From NCBI RefSeq assembly GCF_000760695.4, contig NZ_JHEG04000001.1:4484895-4548894 (forward strand): a DNA stretch of 64,000 bases, read 5' to 3'. Numbering within the stretch: the stretch's first letter is position 1; each line of letters opens with the position of its first letter. The stretch comes from Tolypothrix bouteillei VB521301 (GTDB lineage Bacteria > Cyanobacteriota > Cyanobacteriia > Cyanobacteriales > Nostocaceae). Positions 15,764 through 23,852 of the stretch are shown one piece after another. The notes under the pieces were generated by a model. The model was not told the origin of the DNA and ran no database searches. It saw only the letters and a program-made list of their open reading frames with translations. A program made the translations under genes and the position numbers.

Positions 15764-16219
15764 CTAACCCTCATTCTGTTCTTTGTTATTGCGGTAGCCG
15801 TAAAAGTTAATACTGTAATCGGTAATTTTAACACCTGTTTGTTCTTCTACCTTGCGAATGAAATCTTCTGGAAGTTCTATATGAACATCAAGAATTTGAT
15901 CGGTGTCCAAACAGTTAACGTGACTGTGAGAATCGCTAATATTGCCATACAAACGACCATCACAGCGTTCTATACACTCAATGATGCCTTGACCGGATAA
16001 AGCTTCTAAATTTTGATAAACAGAGGTATGTCCGATACCTTTCCCTTGCAAGTTTAGGCGATCGTAAATTTCTCGGGCAGAAAGATGCTCTTGTGCATCC
16101 CATAACAGTTCTAAAATAAAACGGCGCTGGCGACTCACGCGCATACCAAGCTTCTGACAGCGATCGAGAGCATCTTCTAGAGAACGAATTGGTTGTGTAG
16201 ATAACGCTTGTTTTTGCAT
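15764..16219 (-). CDS. furC: Fur-family transcriptional regulator (FurC/PerR-like)
   Basis: 151 residues with the Fur winged helix (GMRVSRQRRFILELLWDAQEHLSAREIYDRL, then GHTSVYQNLEAL as recognition helix) and a C-terminal dimerisation and metal part (HSHVNCLDTDQILDVHIELP). The usual CxxC zinc motifs are missing, a feature I associate with Anabaena FurC, the PerR-like paralogue, rather than FurA or FurB/Zur. It likely represses genes for peroxide or metal stress in response to metal binding. The paralogue assignment rests on memory and is less sure than the family. The start is ATG 16219; a 0.9-kb non-coding region lies upstream. Confidence 0.8.
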   Translation of the reverse strand: MQKQALSTQPIRSLEDALDRCQKLGMRVSRQRRFILELLWDAQEHLSAREIYDRLNLQGKGIGHTSVYQNLEALSGQGIIECIERCDGRLYGNISDSHSHVNCLDTDQILDVHIELPEDFIRKVEEQTGVKITDYSINFYGYRNNKEQNEG

Positions 16220-17113
16220 ATTTACTTTAAGTTTTTTAAATTAATAGGTTTCTTATCCCTGTTAAATGTTTATTTGTTATTTTATGTATCTTGCGCTTTT
16301 GCTCCTCTAAGTTCACTTCTCCCCAAGAGGAACTTTGGAGCACTGGGGCAACGGCTGGTTGAAGTGACGTATATTTTTTGCTTCTCAAGCCTAGATTGTT
16401 CACACCCTAATTTAAAACAAACTCATTACAACTTTAACTTAAAATTGCTGTAAACGTCTACTGCACCGCTGCTATCTTGTCAATAGTTAATAATTATTTG
16501 CTGTACGACTGCAATTTCCGTCAAAAGAACGCGTGTTCGTCAGACGTTACCCTCCCACCCCTTATATTAGACAGGGCTAGAACCTCGCTCCACAAGAGAA
16601 AGCCAACATTGTAAAATAAAAATTAAGCAGTCACCTATTTTGCTCGTCTTGGGGGAGTTATCCGTTTCCAAGGCTGCATTCGCTAGACTTATAAAGTTTG
16701 CACTCTACTAGGGATTTCCAAGAAACAAATTATCCCTATTGTGGGATGGGTGGGGACGCCTGTCTTATATTGTCAGCTGTAGAAGCCCCGCAGTCGCCCC
16801 AACAGGGAGATTTCCGCTATCTTCTTACGGAGACGCTGCGCGATAATGCAGGCGCTATACCCGCAAGGGCTATAAGGGTCCGCCAGTTGCCAGGGCGTGG
16901 GATACCCTTTTGAAGGGCTAGATTCACCGCACGGCGATGCTCTCGTTACCACAAGCAATATTGGGAAATTTTTTATTTGGAAGTCTCCTATATCGTCTTC
17001 ATAAATAACTATATGCGGTTTCAAACCGTATTTCAGCAAATAGGGTAATTTTCTGTAGTAAATGTTACAAAATTACTCTAACCTATCGTTCCCTAAATCA
17101 AAAGTTGAAAATC
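16220..17113. other. Long intergenic region between furC-like and mscS-like genes
   Basis: No convincing gene in 894 bp between two divergent genes; ORFs here are short and overlap repeats. It contains one palindromic repeat unit (16883-16929: CCAGTTGCCAGGGCGTGGG, ending GATTCACCG) preceded by related GC-rich sequence from about 16825. The rest is AT-rich and must hold the promoters for both flanking genes. Confidence 0.6.
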
Positions 17114-18139
17114 ATGATGATGCAATTGATTGTGCCAATTGGATTTCTTCTGATTGGCTTAGTTAGTGGAATTATTGGCGAACAAGTTATTTTTAGAAAA
17201 CTCAAAAAGATTGCATTTGGCAGAAAATTCCCAATTGGTGAAATACTGATTCAATCCTTAAATCGTATGCCGTTTATTTGGTGTACGCTAGCTGGTTTTT
17301 ATGGTGCCGTTATTAGTTATCGTGCAGACCCAGAAATTACAGATGTTCTGAAAAAAATTATTACCATTGCTTTTTTATACTCTGTCACTTTAGTTCTTGC
17401 TAGACTCACTGCAGGAATTATCAATCTTTATTTACGGAGAACAGAAGGACTTTCAGCATCTTTGATTTCTAATGCCGCCAAAACTGCTATTTTAGTTCTA
17501 GGCATACTCATTTTACTACAAACACTAGGCGTAGAAATCACACCTGTTATTACCACTTTAGGTATTACAGGTATTGCAGTTGGTTTAGCACTTCAAGACA
17601 CACTAGCCAATTTATTTTCTGGGTTTTATTTAATTATCTCCAAGCAAGTCAGAACGGGAGATTATGTGAAGCTAGATACTAGCAATCATGAGGGTTATGT
17701 TACAGATATTACTTGGCGCAACACCACTATTAAAGAGCTGTCTAACAACGTTATTATCGTACCTAACTCGAAGCTAGCTACTGCAATTTTTACAAACTAT
17801 CATCTTCCAGTTAAAGAAATTACTCTGATAATGAATGTAGGAGTTTCCTACGATAGCGATTTAGAACATGTTGAAAGGGTCACTGTAGAAGTTGCAAAAG
17901 AAGTCATGCAAGAAGTAGCCCCTGAATTGATGGGCAATGAGCCGTATTTAAGATTTGAAGAATTCGCCGATTTTAGTATTAATTTTACGCTATATATGCG
18001 AGTGAGTGAATTTTTCGATCAACGTATTGCCAGACATTTGTTTGTGAAAAAATTACACAAGCGCTATCAAAAAGAAGGAATCAAAATTCCTTTTCCTGTT
18101 CGCGATGTTTACTTGCAAGGAAATGTTAACAGTAACTAG
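17114..18139 (+). CDS. Small-conductance mechanosensitive channel family (MscS)
   Basis: 341 residues from ATG 17114 (a TTG three codons earlier is also in frame). Several N-terminal transmembrane segments are followed by the pore helix (LGITGIAVGLALQDTLANLFSGFYLI, about residues 155-180), the MscS beta domain with VRTGDYVKL and WRNTTIKELSNNVIIVPNSKL, and a mixed alpha/beta C-terminal domain. MscS channels release solutes when membrane tension rises after osmotic downshock; some family members carry other ions. The upstream region is long and non-coding. The next gene, uppP, starts 250 bp downstream on the same strand and is functionally separate. Confidence 0.9.
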   Translation: MMMQLIVPIGFLLIGLVSGIIGEQVIFRKLKKIAFGRKFPIGEILIQSLNRMPFIWCTLAGFYGAVISYRADPEITDVLKKIITIAFLYSVTLVLARLTAGIINLYLRRTEGLSASLISNAAKTAILVLGILILLQTLGVEITPVITTLGITGIAVGLALQDTLANLFSGFYLIISKQVRTGDYVKLDTSNHEGYVTDITWRNTTIKELSNNVIIVPNSKLATAIFTNYHLPVKEITLIMNVGVSYDSDLEHVERVTVEVAKEVMQEVAPELMGNEPYLRFEEFADFSINFTLYMRVSEFFDQRIARHLFVKKLHKRYQKEGIKIPFPVRDVYLQGNVNSN

Positions 18140-18390
18140 CAATCGCTACCAATTACCAGCCATGTTGGCAATCAAACCTTAACTCTTCATACTTTCTTCA
18201 TATTAAGAGTGAAAAAACTCACAAAAATAGGTTAAAGTTGATAATTTAGTAAAATTACGTAAGCTGTTCTAATCTTTGATCGTTTAACCTTTATACTTTT
18301 AAGTGCTTTTTTACTGGAGAGTTTCTGTAGGGAAGCATTTGTGAAATTGTTTGTAGAACTGATACAGATGGCGATCGCAAGGTAAACTGA

Positions 18391-19347
18391 ATGATTTTAT
18401 CAAAACGTCAATTATTTGTAATTTTAAGTGTTTCATCTGCCGCGCTCTCGATTGCGTTAGAACCGTTAAAAGCTTTTGGCACTCAGCCTACAAGCGCCAA
18501 TGGAGCCCAGCATATGAATATTTTCCAAGCCCTCGTCTTGGGTTTTGTTCAAGGAGCTACGGAATTTTTACCTATCAGTAGTACGGCTCATTTAAAAGTA
18601 GTGCCAGTGATACTTGGGTGGGGCGATCCGGGAGTCGCTTTTACAGCCGTTATTCAGCTTGGGAGTATTGCTGCAGTACTGTGGTATTTCTGGGGAGATT
18701 TGACACAACTTGTTGTAGGAGCAACAAAAGCAATTAGCCGTTCCGATTACCAAGACAAAGACTTCCGCGTGAGTTTGGGAATTCTGATAGGAACACTGCC
18801 AATCATTGTTTGTGGACTTTTAATTAAAAAATTGATTCCCGACTTTGATAATTCCCCCTTACGGAGTCTAGGAGCAATAGCCATTGCCTCAATTTTCATG
18901 TCTGTACTGTTGGGTATTGCAGAAAAACTGGGCAAGCGCAAGCGGGAATTCAGCCAGTTGGAAATGTCAGATGGTATATCGATGGGATTGGCTCAAGCTA
19001 TGGCACTCATTCCCGGTGTTTCCCGCTCGGGCTCTACACTTACAGCAGGACTATTGATTGGTTTGGAAAGAGCAACCGCCGCAAGATTTTCCTTTTTGTT
19101 AGGTATCCCTGCTATTACCTTAGCTGGTTTAGTTGAGTTAAAAGGTTTGTTTGAACTTGGCTTTGGGGATAATTTGGTTCCCTTGATCGTTGGAACAGTT
19201 TCATCAGCAGTCTTTTCTTATTTAGCGATCGCTGGTTTGTTACGTTTTCTAAAAACCCGAAGCACTTGGGTCTTTATCTGGTATCGCTTAGTCTTTGGTA
19301 TCGTGATTTTAGGGTTGATTGGAGCAGGAATTTTGACTAATCAGTAA
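18391..19347 (+). CDS. uppP: Undecaprenyl-diphosphatase (UppP/BacA)
   Basis: An integral membrane phosphatase that recycles undecaprenyl pyrophosphate to the monophosphate carrier used for peptidoglycan and other surface polymers. The two signature blocks are present: FVQGATEFLPISSTAHL (residues 53-69) and PGVSRSGSTLTAGLL near 208, with hydrophobic helices to the C-terminus. The first 45 or so residues form an extra N-terminal segment with its own hydrophobic stretch, which some cyanobacterial UppP proteins have; an internal ATG at 18514 (MNIFQALV) would give the shorter form. A strong inverted repeat follows the stop. Confidence 0.95.
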   Translation: MILSKRQLFVILSVSSAALSIALEPLKAFGTQPTSANGAQHMNIFQALVLGFVQGATEFLPISSTAHLKVVPVILGWGDPGVAFTAVIQLGSIAAVLWYFWGDLTQLVVGATKAISRSDYQDKDFRVSLGILIGTLPIIVCGLLIKKLIPDFDNSPLRSLGAIAIASIFMSVLLGIAEKLGKRKREFSQLEMSDGISMGLAQAMALIPGVSRSGSTLTAGLLIGLERATAARFSFLLGIPAITLAGLVELKGLFELGFGDNLVPLIVGTVSSAVFSYLAIAGLLRFLKTRSTWVFIWYRLVFGIVILGLIGAGILTNQ

Positions 19348-19349
19348 CT

Positions 19350-19386
19350 AGATCTCTTTCCCAGGCGGAGCTTGGGAAAGAGATCT
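19350..19386. terminator. Perfect 14-bp inverted repeat after uppP
   Basis: AGATCTCTTTCCCA (19350-19363) pairs exactly with TGGGAAAGAGATCT (19373-19386). It lies between convergent uppP and the ABC lipoprotein gene and could terminate both. The inner TTCCCAGG...GGGAA core resembles the palindrome after rnj (56697-56728), suggesting a repeat family. No T-run follows directly. Confidence 0.55.
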
Positions 19387-19458
19387 GAAAAAGACGGGGT
19401 TTTAGACTGAAGTTTTCGCTAACTAAGAAGCAGGAGCCAGGAAACGAGCAAAAATTAA

Positions 19459-20355
19459 TTACCCTAGCAAAACTGCTTTTAATTGCTGACAAGCTTTTGC
19501 GATCGCATCAATACTACCAGGATTGACAAGCCCGTAGTAATCAAACTCGTAGACTCGATTATTTTTTGTTGCTTTTAGGGACTTCCAAAAAGATTCTGAC
19601 TGAAAAGATTTTAAAAGCCCAGGTTGAGGGCTAACAATAATGAGAACTTCTGGATTGGCTTCCAAAATTTTCTCAGCAGAAAGAGTTATGTAACCGGGTA
19701 TCGGTGCTTTTCCTTGTAAATCTTCTGCTAAATTTGTTACCTGAAATTTATCCAGTAAATTGCCAGCCCAGCTTTTTTTATTTGGTGCTAAAATCGGTTG
19801 GCGGCTGACTAGTACCAAAGTAGATTCCTTCTGTATTGGTTTATCGGGCAAAAAAGTTTGGTACTGCTTTAAAAGTGGTGTTGGATCTGCATTCACTATC
19901 TTTGCTAATGTTTTAGTTAAATCTTCTAACCCTTCCCAACTATCGACTTTAGTGAGCAGAGTTTGAATACCTAACTCTTTGAGTTTGTTCGTTGTTTGAT
20001 TGGAAAAACCCTCTGCACCAATAACTAAATCTGGTTTCAAAGCTAAAATTTTCTCTAGATTTGGTGGTGCTTGACCTTCGCTGACACGAGGAATATCCTT
20101 AAAACGTGGGTCATTTTTAAATAAGTTGCTACCTGACATTCCCACAATTTTTTTACTGTCCAATCTAGAAATAATATCTGTAGATAGAGATGTTAGCGTA
20201 ACAACTTTTTCCACCGATCGCTCGGGTTGCTGTGTCACAGCAGTAGTATTTGTCTCTGATAAAGTTTTTGCCTGCTCGTTTGCTGTATTGGAGCAAGCAA
20301 AAATCCCAAAAATTATCCAGATAAATAGTCCAATCAATATTAAATAACGCTTCAT
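19459..20355 (-). CDS. ABC importer substrate-binding lipoprotein (siderophore/B12 type)
   Basis: 298 residues. The N-terminus has a lipoprotein signal (LFIWIIFGIFAC, lipid-modified cysteine near residue 21). The body is a TroA/BtuF-like periplasmic binding fold: VVTLTSLSTDIISRLD, EKILALKPDLVIG near 105, and paired lobes to the end. It would capture an iron-siderophore, haem or cobalamin ligand in the periplasm and hand it to the permease encoded upstream. It is the last of three genes in transcription order; 100 AT-rich bases separate it from the ATPase gene. The ligand cannot be told from sequence, and no riboswitch or clear Fur box was identified. Confidence 0.85.
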   Translation of the reverse strand: MKRYLILIGLFIWIIFGIFACSNTANEQAKTLSETNTTAVTQQPERSVEKVVTLTSLSTDIISRLDSKKIVGMSGSNLFKNDPRFKDIPRVSEGQAPPNLEKILALKPDLVIGAEGFSNQTTNKLKELGIQTLLTKVDSWEGLEDLTKTLAKIVNADPTPLLKQYQTFLPDKPIQKESTLVLVSRQPILAPNKKSWAGNLLDKFQVTNLAEDLQGKAPIPGYITLSAEKILEANPEVLIIVSPQPGLLKSFQSESFWKSLKATKNNRVYEFDYYGLVNPGSIDAIAKACQQLKAVLLG

Positions 20356-20455
20356 AATAACACCTCAAAATATATCAACTAAAGAATGAAGTAAATATTC
20401 TAAATAAATTGAGTCTTCTCAATCTGTATATCAATTTTTCTTATCCTTCATATTT

Positions 20456-21238
20456 TTAGTCAATTGCCATTAAAGAACAAATTTGCAAACCGACTGGTGT
20501 TTCGATTACAGCAATTTTTACACCTAAAACATTAGCTAAATTGTCTGGTGTTAATACTCTCTTGGGTTCTCCTACAGACCAAACTTTTCCTTGATAAATT
20601 AGAGCAATACGAGAGCTATACCTAGCTGCTAAATTGACATCATGCAGCACTGTAATGATAGATATATTTTGTTCTTGGTTAAGTTGTTTGAGCAACTCTA
20701 ATAACTGCAATTGGTAGCGTACATCTAAATAAGTTGTTGGCTCATCTAAGAGCAACACTTGTGGATTTTGGGCTAATGCAAGTGCTAAAAATGCTCTTTG
20801 TCTTTCACCCCCCGATAATTGTTCTACAGAGCGATCGCGGAATGTTTGCATCTGTGTTAGGTGTAAAGCTTGTTCTACTTTCTCTCTATCTTCTGCATCT
20901 AACTCCCATTGCCACCAAGGTTGGTGGGGCGTGCGTCCTAAAGAGACTAACTGTTTTACTGTCAATCCTGGAGGTATTGTTTGCTGTTGTGGGAGTAAAG
21001 CCAACTTTTTAGCAACATCTGTTGCTTTTTGAGTATGAATAGCTTGTCCGTCAAGGAGTACAGATCCTGTTTGCGGTTTCAACAAGCGACTCATCAGTTT
21101 TAGCAGGGTGGATTTTCCCGAACCGTTAGCACCGACTAAACTTAACCATTCTCCCGCTTGAAGTGTGAGGGAAATATCTTGAATAACGGGTTTGCCTGAG
21201 TATCCACCAGTAAGAGCGTGAGTTTCTAAGATTGTCAT
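20456..21238 (-). CDS. ABC importer ATP-binding protein (FecE/BtuD type)
   Basis: About 260 residues. Walker A is GANGSGKSTLLKL, the Q-loop PQQQTIPPG, signature LSGGERQRAFLALAL, Walker B VLLLDEPTTYLD and the switch histidine in VLHDVNLAARY. This is a typical type II importer ATPase for iron complexes or B12. I chose ATG 21238 because it overlaps the permease stop codon as ATGA, a sign of translational coupling; an upstream in-frame start at 21259 exists. It is the middle gene of the operon. Confidence 0.9.
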   Translation of the reverse strand: MTILETHALTGGYSGKPVIQDISLTLQAGEWLSLVGANGSGKSTLLKLMSRLLKPQTGSVLLDGQAIHTQKATDVAKKLALLPQQQTIPPGLTVKQLVSLGRTPHQPWWQWELDAEDREKVEQALHLTQMQTFRDRSVEQLSGGERQRAFLALALAQNPQVLLLDEPTTYLDVRYQLQLLELLKQLNQEQNISIITVLHDVNLAARYSSRIALIYQGKVWSVGEPKRVLTPDNLANVLGVKIAVIETPVGLQICSLMAID

Positions 21239-22221
21239 CTGCGGTTGTACAGTAACCAAATAAATACAGGCGAACCCAGCAGTGCGGTGATTGCACCTAC
21301 TGGTAATTCTACAGCGCCCAAGCGAGAAAGCAGATCGGCTCCTGTTAAAACTAAAGCGCCACCTACAGCACTTAAAGGCAAAACAAATCGGTAATCTGTG
21401 CCAACAAACAAGCGGATACCGTGGGGAACGATTAAGCCAACAAAGCCAATCAATCCGGCGACACTCACAGCACCAGCAGCAAGTAGTGTAGCAACAGCAC
21501 CAATCGTAATACGCGATCGCGCCAAGGAAACTCCCAATCCAACTGCTAAGTCATCTCCTAAATTTAATAAATTAAGACTGCGACCGAGTAGCGACCCTAG
21601 CAATAAAGCTATACAAATATAAGGTCCCGCAAGCGCAACTAGATTCCATCCCCTACCGTTAAGACTGCCAATTAGCCAACTTAACGCTGCTTGGATCTGT
21701 CCATCTTCTGCTAAAAGCAACAAAACCGATTGAATTGCTCCAAATAACGAACTCACAGCAACTCCACCCAATATTAACCTTTCGATAGAAATACCATCAC
21801 CACTGCGAGCCAGAAGATAAACGAACAAGGTAGTCAATAGGCTACCAACCCATGCAGCAAAAGGAATCCAACTTTGCAATATTCCCAGAGCAAATATTGG
21901 GACAGCTACCAAACCCGCCCCAGCCGAAATACCAAGCAAGAAAGGATCGGCTAGTCCATTCCGAAGCATTCCTTGAAGCAGTGCGCCAGACATTCCCAAA
22001 GCTGCACCCACCAGCATTGCTGCTAGGGTTCGAGGTAACCGTAAATCCCAGATAATAGTTTGAGCGAGCGTATCGCCTTTACGAAGTACTGCCTGCCATA
22101 ATTGGGATGGAGTTAAGGCAACTGCCCCAAAAGATAAAGAAATTCCTATTAAGAACACCAGTGTTACACTGAGCAGTAAAGTTGCCACTACAACACGGTT
22201 ATCTGAGATAATTTTTTTCAC
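21235..22221 (-). CDS. ABC importer permease (FecCD/BtuC type)
   Basis: 328 residues with about nine to ten transmembrane helices and FecCD signatures: WDLRLPRTLAAMLVGAALGMSGALLQG near residue 58, NGLADPFLLGISAGAG near 90, and GLIGFVGLIVPHGIRL near 250. It forms the membrane channel of a type II importer for siderophore, haem or cobalamin. It is first in the three-gene operon, and its stop overlaps the ATPase start. The start is ATG 22221; the 130 bp upstream contain simple repeats and the divergent radical SAM gene. Confidence 0.9.
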   Translation of the reverse strand: MKKIISDNRVVVATLLLSVTLVFLIGISLSFGAVALTPSQLWQAVLRKGDTLAQTIIWDLRLPRTLAAMLVGAALGMSGALLQGMLRNGLADPFLLGISAGAGLVAVPIFALGILQSWIPFAAWVGSLLTTLFVYLLARSGDGISIERLILGGVAVSSLFGAIQSVLLLLAEDGQIQAALSWLIGSLNGRGWNLVALAGPYICIALLLGSLLGRSLNLLNLGDDLAVGLGVSLARSRITIGAVATLLAAGAVSVAGLIGFVGLIVPHGIRLFVGTDYRFVLPLSAVGGALVLTGADLLSRLGAVELPVGAITALLGSPVFIWLLYNRR

Positions 22222-22350
22222 TGATGTTAATTGTTAATTGTTAATTGTTGGCTCTTAGAGACTGTGATAGAAAAACACTATAATTTTTCTGTTCATTGTA
22301 CCACCAACCACTCACTACTAACCACTAACCACTAACCATATAATCCTATT
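22222..22350. repeat. Intergenic heptanucleotide-type repeats between divergent genes
   Basis: TTAATTG copies in tandem at about 22227-22246 and ACTAACC-like copies at about 22309-22337. Such short tandem repeats are common in Nostocales intergenic DNA. The central part (22250-22300) should hold the promoters of the ABC operon and the radical SAM gene. Confidence 0.6.
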
Positions 22351-22354
22351 TAAA

Positions 22355-23683
22355 ATGGCTATTATTCATCCTGCCCGAATTACTAAAGTATTATCTGAAT
22401 CTATCGCCGCAGAAATTGGATTTGAACCGGGAGATGCAATTGTTAGCATTAACGGTACAAAGCCCAGAGATTTAATAGATTATCAATTTTTATGTGCTGA
22501 TGAAGTGCTGGAATTGGAAGTGTTAGACGCTGCTGGTAAAACACATTATATAGAAATTGAAAAAGACTTCGATGATGACTTGGGGCTAGAGTTTGAAACA
22601 GCGCTTTTTGATAATTTAATTCAGTGCAACAATCACTGTCCCTTCTGTTTTATAGACCAGCAACCTCCCGGCAAACGTTCTAGTTTATATCTGAAGGATG
22701 ATGACTATCGGCTCAGTTTTTTATATGGCTCTTACTTAACTCTTACAAATTTACCAGAACGAGAATGGCAGCGTATTGAAAATATGCGGTTGTCACCCCT
22801 TTATGTTTCCGTTCATGCAACAGAGCCAGAAGTCAGAATCCGATTGCTAAAAAATCCCCGAGCCAGTCAAATTTTGCAGCAAATTCAGTGGTTCCAAGAA
22901 AGAAGACTTCAAATTCACGCACAGGTTGTCGTCTGTCCTGGTATCAATGATGGCAGTCATTTAGAACAAACACTCAGAGATTTAGCTTCTTTTCACACAG
23001 GTGAAGTCCCTGCTGTTGCCTCTGTAGCAGTAGTACCAGTGGGTTTAACAAAATTTCGCCCGCCAGAAGACGAACTGATACCCGTAAGTACGGAAAAGGC
23101 AAGGGAAACAATTCAGCAAGTGCGATCGCTACAACGAGAGTTTCAGAAAAAATACGGTCAAAACTGTATTTGGTTAGCTGATGAGTGGTTTCTTATTGCT
23201 AGAGAGGAATTGCCAGAAGAATCCGAGTATGCAGACTATCCGCAAATCGATAACGGTGTTGGTTCCATTCGTTTATTTCTGAGACAATTTTCAGAAACAG
23301 CCGATCGGTTGTTACCACCAAAAATTGAACCTAGAAAATTTACTTGGGTTGTGGGTAACGCAGTAGAACAAGCATTTGAGCCAATTATCAAGCGATTGAA
23401 CTCAGTTGAGGGATTAGAGGTAAGTATGTGTGCTTTGTCAAGTGACTACTGGGGACAGAACATCAGCGTCACGGGCTTGCTAACCGGTCACGATTTGCTC
23501 CTAAAGTTAAAGGGGCAAGACTTAGGAAATGGAATTTTGTTGCCAAGTGTCATGCTGAAACATGGCGAATTAGTATTTTTAGATGATATAAGTGTTGATG
23601 ATGTGGCTCAAGCACTGGGTACAAAAGTATTTCCAGTGTCAGGAGTTGAAGAATTAATTTTAATGCTAATGGCTAATGGCTAA
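22355..23683 (+). CDS. PDZ-radical SAM-DUF512 protein (TIGR03279 family)
   Basis: 442 residues. An N-terminal PDZ-like domain (ESIAAEIGFEPGDAIVSINGTKPRDLIDY) leads to a radical SAM-type cluster motif CNNHCPFCFIDQ near residue 90 (CX3CX2C), then the DUF512 region with YVSVHATEP and PGINDG. Members are nearly universal in cyanobacteria and presumed FeS oxidoreductases; the reaction is unknown. The gene is intact and of family length. It starts at ATG 22355 next to AT-rich repeats and has no obvious operon partner. Confidence 0.88.
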   Translation: MAIIHPARITKVLSESIAAEIGFEPGDAIVSINGTKPRDLIDYQFLCADEVLELEVLDAAGKTHYIEIEKDFDDDLGLEFETALFDNLIQCNNHCPFCFIDQQPPGKRSSLYLKDDDYRLSFLYGSYLTLTNLPEREWQRIENMRLSPLYVSVHATEPEVRIRLLKNPRASQILQQIQWFQERRLQIHAQVVVCPGINDGSHLEQTLRDLASFHTGEVPAVASVAVVPVGLTKFRPPEDELIPVSTEKARETIQQVRSLQREFQKKYGQNCIWLADEWFLIAREELPEESEYADYPQIDNGVGSIRLFLRQFSETADRLLPPKIEPRKFTWVVGNAVEQAFEPIIKRLNSVEGLEVSMCALSSDYWGQNISVTGLLTGHDLLLKLKGQDLGNGILLPSVMLKHGELVFLDDISVDDVAQALGTKVFPVSGVEELILMLMANG

Positions 23684-23840
23684 CGGCTAATGGCTCATAG
23701 CTCATAGCATTTAATAATTAGCAATTTTATTTGATTTTTGAATACACGTAGGGTGGTCAATGCCCACCAAAAGCTTGAAGCGGTGGGCAACCAGCAATTA
23801 GCCATTAGCTATTAGCCATTAGCTATTAGCCATTAGCATA
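23665..23840. repeat. GGCTAAT/TTAGCCA heptamer repeats
   Basis: TAATGGC-type copies begin at the end of the radical SAM gene (about 23665-23700), and the complementary ATTAGCC/ATTAGCT copies lie at about 23796-23838. The two blocks are inverted relative to each other and could form a large transcript hairpin between the genes. Confidence 0.6.
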
Positions 23841-23852
23841 TGGAGGTTTATA

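Noticed and set aside
16208..16453. 81-codon ORF upstream of the Fur-family gene
   Set aside because: Hydrophobic low-complexity translation from AT-rich promoter DNA; no ribosome site.
22222..22354. Cobalamin riboswitch or Fur box upstream of the ABC importer
   Set aside because: The region is too short and too simple in sequence for a B12 riboswitch, and no clear Fur-box palindrome was seen.
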